From: Bacillota bacterium
GTDB taxonomy: Bacteria > Bacillota > Clostridia > Lachnospirales > Lachnospiraceae
Assembly (NCBI GenBank): GCA_023439505.1
Contig: JAEXNR010000037.1
Span: 186,001 to 250,000 of the forward strand
Length of the DNA: 64,000 nucleotides
Direction of reading: 5' to 3'
Part shown: positions 1 through 9,158 of the stretch, piece after piece
Layout: each line of letters begins with the position of its first letter
Numbering within the stretch: the first letter of the stretch is position 1
Notes under the pieces: generated by a model
Database searches by the model: none
Seen by the model: the letters and a program-made list of their open reading frames with translations, nothing else
What the model was told of the DNA's origin: nothing
Made by a program: the position numbers and the translations under genes

Positions 1-2
1 CA

Positions 3-383
3 GACCGACAACGTTTGGATCATATGTATCATCTGAAGACCGGTGCTCTAATAGAGGCTGCCATGATGATTGGTGCTGTTTTGGCAGGAGCGGAGGATAC
101 ACAGGTACGTAAAATAGAAGCAATAGCCGGAGATATCGGACTTGCTTTTCAAATAAAAGATGATATTCTGGATGTGACCAGTACGGCGCAAGTGCTGGGA
201 AAGCCCATTCACAGTGATGAGAAGAATGCGAAAACAACGTATGTCAGTATCCTTGGCCTTACCCGTGCAGAGCAGGAGGTCGAAAGAATATCAAAACGCG
301 CATTGGAAGAGTATGATGCTCTTTCCCTTGAGAATGAATTTTTGAGAGAACTAATCATTGAATTGATCGATAGAAAGAATTAA
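3..383 (+). CDS. ispA: Polyprenyl diphosphate synthase (farnesyl/geranylgeranyl type), C-terminal part
   Basis: The 5' part of this gene lies left of the window; the frame is open from base 3. The visible C-terminal third has HMYHLKTGAL, the helix following the first active-site region, and the second aspartate-rich motif DDILD (in FQIKDDILDVT) that binds Mg-diphosphate in trans-prenyltransferases. These enzymes condense isopentenyl diphosphate with allylic diphosphates in the cytoplasm. The gene sits about 75 bases upstream of dxs, an isoprenoid-precursor gene, in the order usual for Clostridia (xseB-ispA-dxs-tlyA). Chain length (C15 or C20) cannot be decided because the residues before the first DDxxD are missing. 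Confidence 0.93.
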   Translation, partial: DRQRLDHMYHLKTGALIEAAMMIGAVLAGAEDTQVRKIEAIAGDIGLAFQIKDDILDVTSTAQVLGKPIHSDEKNAKTTYVSILGLTRAEQEVERISKRALEEYDALSLENEFLRELIIELIDRKN

Positions 384-459
384 CGGATTTGATCCGCTTT
401 CGTATGAGGAGACGCAAAAAGACTGATCATTTCATACTTTGAAATGGGGTGAATGAAAA

Positions 460-2346
460 ATGCCGAAAATAATGGATGGCATTAATAAGGCAAATGATAT
501 AAAGAATATTAACAGTCAGGATTATGCGAATCTGGCTGAAGAGATACGCAGTTTTCTCGTTCAGAATATAAGCCAGACGGGAGGACATCTTGCCTCCAAT
601 CTCGGAGTAGTGGAGCTTACCATGGCGCTTCATTTATTTCTTGATTTTCCGCAGGATAAACTGGTTTGGGATGTAGGACATCAGGCGTATACCCATAAGC
701 TTCTTACCGGAAGAAGAGAGCTGTTTTCTACGTTAAGGCAGATGGATGGAATCAGCGGATTCCCAAAACATGAAGAAAGCGATTGTGATTCTTTTGATAC
801 GGGTCACAGCTCAACTGCCATATCTGCTGCCCTGGGACTGGTAAAGGCAAGAGATTTAAGTCAACAGGACCATAAGGTAGTGGCAGTGCTTGGAGATGGT
901 GCCTTAACCGGAGGTATGGCCTATGAAGCGCTCAACAATGCAGGAAGATTAAAATCTAATATGATAATCGTCCTGAATGATAATAATATGTCCATCTCTG
1001 AAAATGTGGGAGGAATGGCAAATTATCTGGCAAAACTTAGAACAAATTCAAAGTATACAGGATTTAAGGAAAATATGGAGAATGCGTTAAATCAGATGCC
1101 GGGAATCGGAAAAACAATCGCAGAGAAACTAAAAAGATCAAAGGATGCGATTAAATATATTATGCTGCCCAGTATGTTTTTTGAGGACATGGGATTGACT
1201 TATATCGGGCCCATCGACGGTCATAATACGGAACAATTATTAATTGCATTCAAAGCTGCGGCGAAAGCGAAAAAGGCTGTTGTAATTCATGTTTTAACTA
1301 AGAAAGGGAAAGGGTATCGTTTCGCTGAAAAATACCCCAGTGTATTTCACGGAGTGGATCCCTTTGATATCACCAGCGGTCAGCCTGTAGCGAAAAAAGG
1401 CATTTCTTATACGAAGGTATATTCGGATGCTATGATTAAGCTGGGAGAGAAGAATGACAAAATAGTTGCCATTTCGGCTGCCATGCCCTTTGGGACAGGG
1501 TTATCGGAGTTTAAAAGAAAGTATCCGGAACGTTTTTTTGATGTTGGAATTGCGGAGGAACATGCCGTGACCTTTGCGGCGGGTCTTGCCATGGGAGGCT
1601 TAAGGCCGGTTGTAGCTATTTACTCAACATTTCTTCAAAGAGCATATGACCAGATTATTCATGATGTGTGTATGAATAGCCTTCCGGTGGTATTTATTAT
1701 AGATCGAGCGGGAATTTCCGGCAGGGACGGGGAAACCCATCAGGGGATCTTTGATTTGTCCTTTTTATCCCACATTCCGAACCTGGTAGTTATGGCTCCC
1801 AAGAATGGCAGTGAATTGGTGGAGATGCTTGCTTTTGCAGTATCCTATCCCGGTCCGGTTGCCATCAGATTTCCCAAGGGAGATGCTTATTCGGGTCTGA
1901 AGGAATATCAGGCACCAATTGAAGTCGGAAGAGACGAGATTCTGAGGGACGGAGAGGAGATTGCCATACTGGCGGTAGGAAGTATGGTAAAGGCCGGAGT
2001 TGAAGTAGTGGAAAAGCTTGCGGCATACGGTAAGAAAGCAACGCTGGTAAATTGTCGCTTTATATCCCCCGTTGATACCAAAATGTTGGAAACGCTTACG
2101 CATCGGCACAGTTTTTTTGTTACGATGGAAGAGAATGTAAGGAGCGGAGGCTACGGGCAGAAGGTGGCTGACTTCCTTTGTGAACATAAGAAAGATAAGA
2201 TCAGATTAATTAATATCTCGGTTCCTGATCGGTACGTGGAACATGGCAGTGTCAGTGAACTCCATCAAAGGCTTGGACTGGATAGCGAAAGTATATACCA
2301 AAGAATTATGGATGAAGTCGACGGCCCGGAAATGAGGCAATTATGA
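460..2346 (+). CDS. dxs: 1-deoxy-D-xylulose-5-phosphate synthase
   Basis: Thiamine-diphosphate enzyme joining pyruvate and glyceraldehyde 3-phosphate, the first step of the MEP isoprenoid pathway. At 628 residues it has full family length. The ThDP/Mg motif begins with GDGALTGG at about residue 145 and ends at NDNNMSI about 30 residues later; VGHQAYTHK (residues 72-80) carries the conserved substrate-site histidine; GIAEEHAVTFAAG in the second transketolase-like domain carries the catalytic Glu; a transketolase C-terminal domain follows. The ATG at 460 is preceded by GGGGTGA at suitable distance. The stop overlaps the tlyA start (ATGA), so the two are translationally coupled, as is common in Firmicutes. 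Confidence 0.98.
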   Translation: MPKIMDGINKANDIKNINSQDYANLAEEIRSFLVQNISQTGGHLASNLGVVELTMALHLFLDFPQDKLVWDVGHQAYTHKLLTGRRELFSTLRQMDGISGFPKHEESDCDSFDTGHSSTAISAALGLVKARDLSQQDHKVVAVLGDGALTGGMAYEALNNAGRLKSNMIIVLNDNNMSISENVGGMANYLAKLRTNSKYTGFKENMENALNQMPGIGKTIAEKLKRSKDAIKYIMLPSMFFEDMGLTYIGPIDGHNTEQLLIAFKAAAKAKKAVVIHVLTKKGKGYRFAEKYPSVFHGVDPFDITSGQPVAKKGISYTKVYSDAMIKLGEKNDKIVAISAAMPFGTGLSEFKRKYPERFFDVGIAEEHAVTFAAGLAMGGLRPVVAIYSTFLQRAYDQIIHDVCMNSLPVVFIIDRAGISGRDGETHQGIFDLSFLSHIPNLVVMAPKNGSELVEMLAFAVSYPGPVAIRFPKGDAYSGLKEYQAPIEVGRDEILRDGEEIAILAVGSMVKAGVEVVEKLAAYGKKATLVNCRFISPVDTKMLETLTHRHSFFVTMEENVRSGGYGQKVADFLCEHKKDKIRLINISVPDRYVEHGSVSELHQRLGLDSESIYQRIMDEVDGPEMRQL

Positions 2347-3176
2347 AAGAACGTCTGGATGTTCTGCTCGTCAACAGAAATTTAGCTGAATCAAGGGAGA
2401 AAGCGAAAGCAATCATCATGTCCGGCAATGTGTTCGTAGAAGGACAAAGAGAAGACAAAGCGGGAACAACCTTTAAAGAGGATGTAACCATTGAAATAAA
2501 AGGAACACCCCTAAAGTATGTCAGCCGGGGCGGTTTTAAATTAGAGAAGGCCATAGAGCAATATCATATTGTACTGGAAGGCAGGATATGTATGGATATT
2601 GGCTCCTCCACCGGTGGATTTACGGATTGTATGCTGCAAAATGGTGCGGTGAAAGTCTATTCCGTGGATGTAGGAACCAATCAGCTGGCATGGAAGCTGC
2701 GTCAGGATCCGCGGGTTATCTCCATGGAGAAGACCAATATCCGATATCTCACCGGCGAACAGATTCAGGAGGGAATTTCCTTCGCCTCCATCGATGTATC
2801 CTTTATCTCCCTGACCAAGGTCTTATCACCGGTGCGAGCTTTGCTGGATGAACAGGGGGAAGTGGTTAGTTTAATCAAACCCCAATTTGAAGCAGGACGG
2901 GAAAAGGTGGGAAAAAAGGGTGTGGTCAGAGATCCGAAGATTCATAGAGAGGTGATAGAAACAGTATCCTCCTATGCGGCTTCTATCGGTTTTGATTGTA
3001 TGGATCTTAACTTTTCCCCAATTAAGGGTCCGGAAGGTAATATTGAATATTTATTATATCTGAGGAAGCTCAGTGATCCTGATCCGTTTGGTGAGATGCC
3101 GGGCGGAGCAGCGATTCAACCGGATCAAATCGTAAGAATCGTAGAGGAAGCACACAGTAATTTATCAACTTCATAA
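2343..3176 (+). CDS. tlyA: TlyA-family rRNA 2'-O-methyltransferase
   Basis: 277 residues: an N-terminal S4 RNA-binding domain (about residues 3-65) and an FtsJ-like Rossmann methyltransferase domain. The SAM-binding motif DIGSSTGGFTD lies at about residues 85-95, and KPQFE carries the lysine of the K-D-K-E 2'-O-methyltransferase tetrad. Family members methylate cytidines in 16S and 23S rRNA; older annotations call them haemolysin A. The four-base overlap with dxs and the strong terminator just downstream mark the end of the ispA-dxs-tlyA transcript. Confidence 0.95.
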   Translation: MKERLDVLLVNRNLAESREKAKAIIMSGNVFVEGQREDKAGTTFKEDVTIEIKGTPLKYVSRGGFKLEKAIEQYHIVLEGRICMDIGSSTGGFTDCMLQNGAVKVYSVDVGTNQLAWKLRQDPRVISMEKTNIRYLTGEQIQEGISFASIDVSFISLTKVLSPVRALLDEQGEVVSLIKPQFEAGREKVGKKGVVRDPKIHREVIETVSSYAASIGFDCMDLNFSPIKGPEGNIEYLLYLRKLSDPDPFGEMPGGAAIQPDQIVRIVEEAHSNLSTS

Positions 3177-3180
3177 TCGT

Positions 3181-3240
3181 AATTGCTGCAAGACATGGTT
3201 TTGAGAAATGCTACTGTTTTGCAGCAATTCTTTTTTGTTT
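3181..3240 (+). terminator. Rho-independent terminator after tlyA
   Basis: An 11-base perfect inverted repeat, AATTGCTGCAA (3181-3191) and TTGCAGCAATT (3219-3229), is followed by CTTTTTTGTTTT. The 27-base loop is long but the stem and T-run are typical. Confidence 0.88.
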
Positions 3241-3389
3241 TCGGAAACGGTACGGTAAGAAACAATAAATTATTGCATTAATATACATTTTCTACTTATA
3301 TCTATTGATGACAGCTTGAAATTTATGGAATTGTATGATATTCTTTGATTATATGTTTGCAGGAGAAGGACACACGGGAGAAAAACAGC

Positions 3390-4259
3390 ATGGATAGATT
3401 TTTAATTATCACAAACAGAGAAAAAGATCATAATTTGACCCTCACAAATAAGATCATCTCATATGTCGGGGAGGCGGGAAAGCATGCGGTATTATTAAAA
3501 GCGGCTTCTATCGCCGATCACTTTGATTCTGCTGTTATTGTTAAGAATATTGACTGTGCAATTGTACTGGGAGGAGACGGTACGATTATTCAGACTGCCA
3601 ACGATTTAATGATTTATGATATCCCGATTTTAGGAGTTAATCTGGGGACACTTGGTTTTCTTGCTGAAATTGAGGAACAACATGTTTATGAAGCACTGGA
3701 ACGGTTATTTAAGGATCAGTTTCGGATTGAAAAACGAATTATGATTCGGGGGGAAGTAGTATTCAGTGAATTTCATCAGGATCTGAAAGAAAGGCCCATC
3801 GGTTATGCCTTAAATGATATTGTGATCACCAGAAAGGGATTTTCCAGGATCATCAGTCTTGGTATTTATGTGAACGGGAATTTGGTGGATAATTTCAGGG
3901 GTGATGGTGTCATTGTCTCAACGCCTACCGGGTCGACAGCCTATAATCTGTCTGCAGGAGGACCGTTGGTCATGCCGGAAGCAAGCGTTGCCGTCATCAC
4001 ACCAATTTGCCCCCATTCACTCAGTCCGAGAAGTATCGTGGTATCTGCTGAGGATGAGATCCGAATCGTGGTAGGAAAAAGTAAGAAAACCCAGGAAGCG
4101 GAAGCGATTGCCACCTTTGACGGTAATAAAGTGATTGAGCTGGGAACAGACGATGAGATATTAATTCAGAAAGCACAGTATGATACCAAATTAATTAAAT
4201 TAAATCGCACCGGGATATACGAAATTCTAAAATCGAAACTTGGCAACAGCGATATGTAA
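3390..4259 (+). CDS. nadK: NAD kinase
   Basis: Phosphorylates NAD to NADP using ATP or polyphosphate in the cytoplasm. Hallmarks: GGDGT at residues 61-65, the NLGTLGFLAE segment, and GSTAYNLSAGGP in the C-terminal beta domain. The start at ATG 3390 (MDRFLIITN) is chosen because GGGAG lies nine bases upstream; an in-frame TTG at 3345 has no ribosome binding site. This gives 289 residues, normal for the family. argR follows after about 40 bases, so the two are probably cotranscribed, in the nadK-argR-recN order common in Clostridia except that recN is displaced here. Confidence 0.97.
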   Translation: MDRFLIITNREKDHNLTLTNKIISYVGEAGKHAVLLKAASIADHFDSAVIVKNIDCAIVLGGDGTIIQTANDLMIYDIPILGVNLGTLGFLAEIEEQHVYEALERLFKDQFRIEKRIMIRGEVVFSEFHQDLKERPIGYALNDIVITRKGFSRIISLGIYVNGNLVDNFRGDGVIVSTPTGSTAYNLSAGGPLVMPEASVAVITPICPHSLSPRSIVVSAEDEIRIVVGKSKKTQEAEAIATFDGNKVIELGTDDEILIQKAQYDTKLIKLNRTGIYEILKSKLGNSDM

Positions 4260-4301
4260 TAGAGTTCACAGAAAAATAAGAAAGGCACCGGGAATGAGAA
4301 T

Positions 4302-4760
4302 ATGAAGATTAGCAGACAGAGTAAAATTATTGAATTAATTAATAAATATGATATTGAGACACAGGAAGAACTGGCGGACCGTCTGATGAAGGATGGTTAT
4401 AATGTTACCCAGGCGACAGTTTCAAGAGATATCAGGGAATTGAAATTAACAAAGGTTGCACTGGACGGTGGAAGGCAAAAGTACATTGTATTACAAAAGT
4501 CGGAGCAGGGATTAAGCGAGAAATATACCCGTGTATTAAGGGATGGCTTTGTATCCATGGATATGGCACAGAACATTCTGGTGATCAAAACGGTTGCAGG
4601 TATGGCGATGGCAGTTGCAGCTGCACTGGATGCACTTCGTATCAGCAGTATTGTGGGCTGTATAGCTGGGGATGATACAATTATGTGTGCGATCCGGACC
4701 TCCCAGGAGACAGTATCCGTCATGGAAAAACTAAGTAAATTAATCAACAGTACAGAGTAG
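4302..4760 (+). CDS. argR: Arginine repressor ArgR/AhrC
   Basis: 152 residues. The N-terminal winged helix (about residues 3-70) has the family pattern ETQEELADRL...TQATVSRDIREL. The C-terminal domain contains GCIAGDDTIMCAIR, the arginine-binding and hexamerisation segment with the conserved GDDT-type aspartates. It represses arginine biosynthesis and activates catabolism with L-arginine as co-repressor. In sporulating Firmicutes it normally sits directly before recN; here the next gene is yebC and recN lies about 32 kb away. Confidence 0.97.
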   Translation: MKISRQSKIIELINKYDIETQEELADRLMKDGYNVTQATVSRDIRELKLTKVALDGGRQKYIVLQKSEQGLSEKYTRVLRDGFVSMDMAQNILVIKTVAGMAMAVAAALDALRISSIVGCIAGDDTIMCAIRTSQETVSVMEKLSKLINSTE

Positions 4761-4913
4761 GATAATTTTGATAAGGCGATACAGTACCCTCTCCACATAA
4801 TAATGAGACATAATCATTTTGATAAATAATTGTCGAAATCATATTCTTGGCTTTGAATGGGGAATGTACAGTAACGATAAGACCTTTATGAAGGGATACA
4901 CATGATTTTACTC

Positions 4914-4942
4914 TTGCCGAACAGAATAAACGGTGTTAAAAT
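4914..4942 (+). promoter_or_regulatory. Candidate sigma-A promoter for yebC
   Basis: TTGCCG (4914-4919), a 17-base spacer, then TAAAAT (4937-4942), about 55 bases before the yebC start. Four of six bases match at -35 and five of six at -10. Confidence 0.5.
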
Positions 4943-4997
4943 ATTAGCTGTTTGGTAGGAAAAAGAAAGAGACTTACATGGATAAGGAGATTGAAAG

Positions 4998-5726
4998 ATG
5001 TCAGGACATTCAAAATTTGCAAACATTAAACATAAAAAAGAAAAAAACGATTCCACAAAAGGTAAGATCTTTACCAAGCTCGGTCGTGAAATTGCCGTAG
5101 CGGTAAAAGAAGGCGGAGCTGATCCGAATGCTAACAGCAGATTAAAGGATATCGTTGCAAAGGCCAAGGCAAACAATATGCCCAATGATACCATTGACAG
5201 AAGTATTAAGAAGGCAGCAGGTGATGCCAATGCTGTAAATTATGAAGCAGTAACCTATGAAGGCTATGGTCCTAGCGGAATAGCTATCATCGTAGATGCG
5301 CTGACAGATAATAAAAACAGAACGGCTGCCAATGTGCGTAATGCATTTACCAAGGGAAACGGTAATGTAGGCACCCAAGGCTGTGTATCCTTTATGTTTG
5401 ATAAAAGGGGTCAGATCATTATAGATAAAGAAGAATGTGATAAGAAGTCGGATGATCTGATGATGACTGCGCTGGAAGCCGGAGCGGAAGACTTTTCAGA
5501 GGAAGAAGACAGTTTTGAAATTCTGACAGATCCGGATGCTTTCAGTGAAGTAAGAGAGGCGTTGGAGAAAGAAGGAATCCCTATGGCTCAGGCAGAAGTT
5601 ACCATGATTCCTCAAACATGGGTAGAATTAAAGGATGAGAATGATGTAAAGTATATGCAGAGAATCCTTGATCTTCTGGATGAGGATGATGATGTACAGG
5701 AAGTATATCATAACTGGGATGAGTAA
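4998..5726 (+). CDS. yebC: YebC/TACO1-family protein
   Basis: 242 residues, full length. It opens with the family signature SGHSKFANIKHKK and contains GREIAVAVKEGGADP and GYGPSGIAIIVDALTDNKNRT. Members were long annotated as transcriptional regulators (PmpR); more recent work ties the family to translation, in organelles (TACO1) and bacteria. The ribosome binding site GGAG lies about eight bases before ATG. It stands alone between its own promoter and a weakly structured 400-base gap. Confidence 0.95.
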   Translation: MSGHSKFANIKHKKEKNDSTKGKIFTKLGREIAVAVKEGGADPNANSRLKDIVAKAKANNMPNDTIDRSIKKAAGDANAVNYEAVTYEGYGPSGIAIIVDALTDNKNRTAANVRNAFTKGNGNVGTQGCVSFMFDKRGQIIIDKEECDKKSDDLMMTALEAGAEDFSEEEDSFEILTDPDAFSEVREALEKEGIPMAQAEVTMIPQTWVELKDENDVKYMQRILDLLDEDDDVQEVYHNWDE

Positions 5727-6125
5727 GCTGGAAGGCAGTAAGTAATGTATTTAGATTGTATTTACAGGGTTTTCTGTAAAGTTAGATATGAAAAAATGCA
5801 CCAGTGATGATATACTGGATGCCTGTTAATAAAAAATGAGGTATAAATTCAAATCCCCCTGTCTATCATAGAGCCTATGGTTGATGGAGGGATTTCTTAT
5901 TATGTAAAATAAGGATATTATGAAAGGTTTTTATTAAATTGCAGAATAAGAACATCGATACCTCAACTAATATTTAACAAAACTTTGATGTTATACACGA
6001 ATAGATAAGAAATGAGGATTGATTGGCTCCTGAGAAATGTAGTGATTTTGTAGGGAATCATATGGTATTATAATAGGGTAAGCTTACGGTTGAAAGCGAT
6101 AGGGAAAGAGAACGAGGTCGTGTAT
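5727..6125. other. Intergenic region between yebC and the two-component system
   Basis: About 400 bases without a credible gene. It has a small hairpin (TTTACAG 5761-5767 with CTGTAAA 5774-5780) and a larger imperfect hairpin (AAATCCCCC from 5851 with GGAGGGATTT near 5886-5895) followed by a weak T-rich stretch, either of which may end the yebC transcript. A TATAAT at 6069-6074 may be the -10 of the downstream response regulator; no good -35 lies at the right distance. Confidence 0.45.
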
Positions 6126-6800
6126 ATGAGCGTAAAAATTTTAATTATTGATGATGAACCGGATATTCGCCAGCTTCTCAAGGATTATTTTGAACTGCAG
6201 GGATATTATGTAATGACAGGTTGTAATGGAATAGAAGCGGTAGAAAAGGCAGCACTGGGACCTGATATTATCTTATTGGATATTAATATGCCGGAAATGG
6301 ATGGTCTTCAAGTCTGTAGAAGAATACGGACACATATAAGCTGTCCTATTTTATTCTTAACAGCAAAAATTACAGAACAGGACAGAGTGAACGGACTGCT
6401 GCTGGGAGGAGATGATTATATCCTTAAGCCCTTCAGTATTGATGAGCTGGGAGCCAGAGTGGTCGCACACCTAAGGCGGGAAACCAGAGCTGTTAAGAAG
6501 GAGGAAATCAGATTTGCAGGCGACTTAACAGTTAATTTTAATGAACGGTGTGTTTATTATAAGGAAGAGGAAATAGCGCTGACCAGAACAGAGTTTGATA
6601 TTCTGGAATACCTTTGTATGAATAAGGGACAGGTGTTTTGCAAAGAGAGGATTTATGAAAAACTCTGGGGCTATGACAGTGAAGGTGATAGTAATATTGT
6701 AACAGAGCATATCAGAAGAATTCGTCTGAAACTTCAGAAATATATGGACAGACCGCTGATAGAGACGGTATGGGGAGTGGGCTATAAATGGATTGGCTAG
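6126..6800 (+). CDS. OmpR-family response regulator
   Basis: 224 residues from ATG 6126, preceded by GAGG at eight bases. Receiver domain: acidic pair DDEPD near the N-terminus, phosphoacceptor Asp in IILLDINMPEMDG, conserved Lys in DDYILKPFS. The C-terminal Trans_reg_C winged helix ends VWGVGYKWIG. It overlaps the start of the histidine kinase by 13 bases, so they form one cognate pair. With the ABC genes just downstream it resembles systems in which a two-component pair controls an exporter; the stimulus is unknown. Confidence 0.93.
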   Translation: MSVKILIIDDEPDIRQLLKDYFELQGYYVMTGCNGIEAVEKAALGPDIILLDINMPEMDGLQVCRRIRTHISCPILFLTAKITEQDRVNGLLLGGDDYILKPFSIDELGARVVAHLRRETRAVKKEEIRFAGDLTVNFNERCVYYKEEEIALTRTEFDILEYLCMNKGQVFCKERIYEKLWGYDSEGDSNIVTEHIRRIRLKLQKYMDRPLIETVWGVGYKWIG

Positions 6801-8005
6801 ATGAAAAAATTGATATTCTGGGTAGATGGCTTCACAATCTATCGTTAAGAAAAGCATTAATCGCCTATATTGTTATTTGTGTGATATCCTTTATCAGTCT
6901 GTACGCCCTGACAATGTTTCTCTGTGAAAAACAGGAGAAAAGAATCTGGTCTAAATATACGGAGGACACGGAAGAAATCACTACTTTTGTGATAGTGAAT
7001 ATCAAAGATACTTCCATGCTGACAGAGAACGAGAGAATTATTGTTCAAGTGATTGATTTCATTCAGTCCTGGTGCATTTTTATCTATTCCTTCGCAGGTA
7101 TCATAGGTGTGTCAATCCTTTTTTATCAGAAAAAAATGAAACCGCCGCTGCTGCTGCTTAAGGAAGCTACAGCAAGGGTCGCCGACAATAATCTGGATCT
7201 GGATATCCGCTATGACAGTAAGGATGAGATGGGAGACTTATGCCGATCTTTTGATTTTATGCGAAAACAACTGATCATGAATAATAAGGCAATGTGGGAT
7301 TTGATGGAGGAACAGAAGCGCTTGAATGCCGCCTTTGCACATGATCTTCGGACACCACTGACAGTTCTGAAGGGATATGCTGATTTCCTCACAGAATACC
7401 TGCCACAGGGTAAGATCAGTGAAGAGAAGCTGATGTCAACGCTGTCCATGATGACTGGCAATATTGAGAGGCTTGAGCGGTATAGTAATACAATGAAGGA
7501 AATTCAGAGCTTTGAGGAGCTGCCGGTCAATAGAACCTGCATTACCCTTGGAGCATTGAAGAGCAGGCTGGATGAATTAATCAGCGTATTTCACGGCAGA
7601 AATAATATTGCAGTTAAGCTATCCTGCGCTAAGGGTGAAGGCACGGATTTCCTGTATCTGGATGAAGCTATTTTAATGGAGGTTTTTGAAAATCTGATAT
7701 CGAATGCACTTCGTTATGCTAGAACAGAAATCCTTGTCACTCTCGTATTTTCAGAGGAGGAGCATCAATTATTACTTTCCGTATCAGATGACGGTAAGGG
7801 CTTTGAACCGGGGGAGCTTATCCTGGCAACAAAGCCTTATTATTCGGATAGCTCTAAGCGAAAGACGGAGCATTTTGGAATTGGATTATATATAGGTAAG
7901 CTGCTTTCTGAAAAGCATGGTGGCTGGATCACCTTATACAATGGAATGAAGGGAGGAGCTGCAATTACAGCGGCTTTTGATGTGGATCAAGCAGCAGGAT
8001 GTTAG
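6788..8005 (+). CDS. Membrane sensor histidine kinase
   Basis: 405 residues. Two transmembrane helices (about residues 22-45 and 92-113) enclose a short external loop of roughly 45 residues, then a HAMP-like linker. The phosphoacceptor is His185 in AFAHDLRTPLTVLKGY; the ATP-binding domain shows NLISNALRYA (N box), DDGKGF (G1) and HFGIGLYIGKLL (G2). The small sensory loop resembles kinases that sense membrane or cell-envelope stress or work with a partner transporter, but that is inference. The gene overlaps the response regulator. Confidence 0.93.
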   Translation: MDWLDEKIDILGRWLHNLSLRKALIAYIVICVISFISLYALTMFLCEKQEKRIWSKYTEDTEEITTFVIVNIKDTSMLTENERIIVQVIDFIQSWCIFIYSFAGIIGVSILFYQKKMKPPLLLLKEATARVADNNLDLDIRYDSKDEMGDLCRSFDFMRKQLIMNNKAMWDLMEEQKRLNAAFAHDLRTPLTVLKGYADFLTEYLPQGKISEEKLMSTLSMMTGNIERLERYSNTMKEIQSFEELPVNRTCITLGALKSRLDELISVFHGRNNIAVKLSCAKGEGTDFLYLDEAILMEVFENLISNALRYARTEILVTLVFSEEEHQLLLSVSDDGKGFEPGELILATKPYYSDSSKRKTEHFGIGLYIGKLLSEKHGGWITLYNGMKGGAAITAAFDVDQAAGC

Positions 8006-8279
8006 CTCTTAATCCGGGGTATGCTTCTGGTTTTCCAATATCCTGCATATATGTGGCAGAAGATTGTTTCTTTCTTATATTTCTTATATTTCTGGAATAA
8101 ATAACTGGATTGTAGATAAAAAGTAGATATTCCAGCCTTATTCTATTCCTAGATAAACAAAGTGACAGTGTGAATAACATTGACATTACGGATTTATCGT
8201 AACAGAAAATCTAATATAGGAGCGCAGAGCTAAGAATATGCAGAATCTGTGCGGAATCGAAAGGAGTAAAGAGGTAACG

Positions 8280-9158
8280 ATGTCTTCAGAAATATTAATT
8301 GAAAACCTAAACCAATACTATGGAAGAAAGCAGGCCTTGAAGGATTTAAACTTAACAATTGAGCAGGGAATGTTCGGACTGCTGGGAAGGAATGGTGCCG
8401 GTAAAACCACGCTCATGAAGGTGCTGGTTACATTGCTTCCAAAGACAAGGGGAATGGTAACAGTATGTGGGATACCGGTGACGAAGGAGGCACAAATTCG
8501 TAAAATCATCGGCTATTTGCCGCAGGAATTCTCCATGTATGCCAATATGACCGTATATGAAGCGATGGATTATCTTGGAGTCCTGTCGGGCCTTTCTAAA
8601 GCACAGCGAAAGGAGAAAATTCCAGTGCTGCTAAAGAAGGTTAATCTCCAGGACAAATACCGTACCAAGGTGAAGGCTCTGTCCGGTGGTATGAAGCGCC
8701 GTCTGGGAATAGCACAGGCGATACTGCATGATCCGAAGGTGTTGATTGTGGATGAACCAACCGCGGGACTTGATCCGGAGGAAAGAGTGCGCTTTCGTAA
8801 TCTGCTGAGTGAAATAGCACAGGATAGAATTGTAATTCTTTCCACGCATATTGTAGGTGATATCGAAGCCACCTGTGAGAATATTGCGGTGCTGGATGAA
8901 GGAGAGTTGATTTTTAAGGGAACAGTAGAGCATATGCTTAACGAAGCGAAGGGAAAGCTTTATACCGTCGAGGTAAGTAAGGCGGAGCTGCCCGGACTTA
9001 GGGAGAAGTATATCATAACAAGTATGCTTTCCCTCGACAATCGAATTAATGTACGTTTCATTGCCGACAGAAAGCCTTTTGACAGAGCCATACCCTGTGA
9101 ACCGAATGTAGAGGATGCTTATATGTATCTAATGCGTGATAAGGGAGGGGTGTTATAA
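8280..9158 (+). CDS. ABC transporter ATP-binding protein (ABC-2/CcmA type)
   Basis: 292 residues from ATG 8280, behind AAAGGAG. Walker A GRNGAGKTT, signature LSGGMKRRLGIAQ, Walker B VLIVDEPTAGLDP and the switch histidine in STHIVGD are intact. The roughly 70 residues after the nucleotide-binding domain have no recognised motif. Its stop overlaps the next permease by one base. It is about 275 bases downstream of the kinase gene and probably responds to that two-component system. The substrate (peptide, antibiotic or lipid) cannot be told. Confidence 0.93.
   Translation: MSSEILIENLNQYYGRKQALKDLNLTIEQGMFGLLGRNGAGKTTLMKVLVTLLPKTRGMVTVCGIPVTKEAQIRKIIGYLPQEFSMYANMTVYEAMDYLGVLSGLSKAQRKEKIPVLLKKVNLQDKYRTKVKALSGGMKRRLGIAQAILHDPKVLIVDEPTAGLDPEERVRFRNLLSEIAQDRIVILSTHIVGDIEATCENIAVLDEGELIFKGTVEHMLNEAKGKLYTVEVSKAELPGLREKYIITSMLSLDNRINVRFIADRKPFDRAIPCEPNVEDAYMYLMRDKGGVL

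Noticed and set aside
4831..4837. TGTCGAA upstream of yebC, matching a Spo0A box
   Set aside because: A single 7-base match in AT-rich DNA is expected by chance, it is unpaired and not next to a good promoter.
5761..5780. Small hairpin after yebC as terminator
   Set aside because: Only seven pairs and no T-run; recorded only as a possibility in the intergenic note.
8220..8237. AGCGCAGAGC near the ABC ATPase gene as a fourth copy of the 15-base box
   Set aside because: Only the first eight bases match, and the ribosome binding site of that gene is elsewhere.
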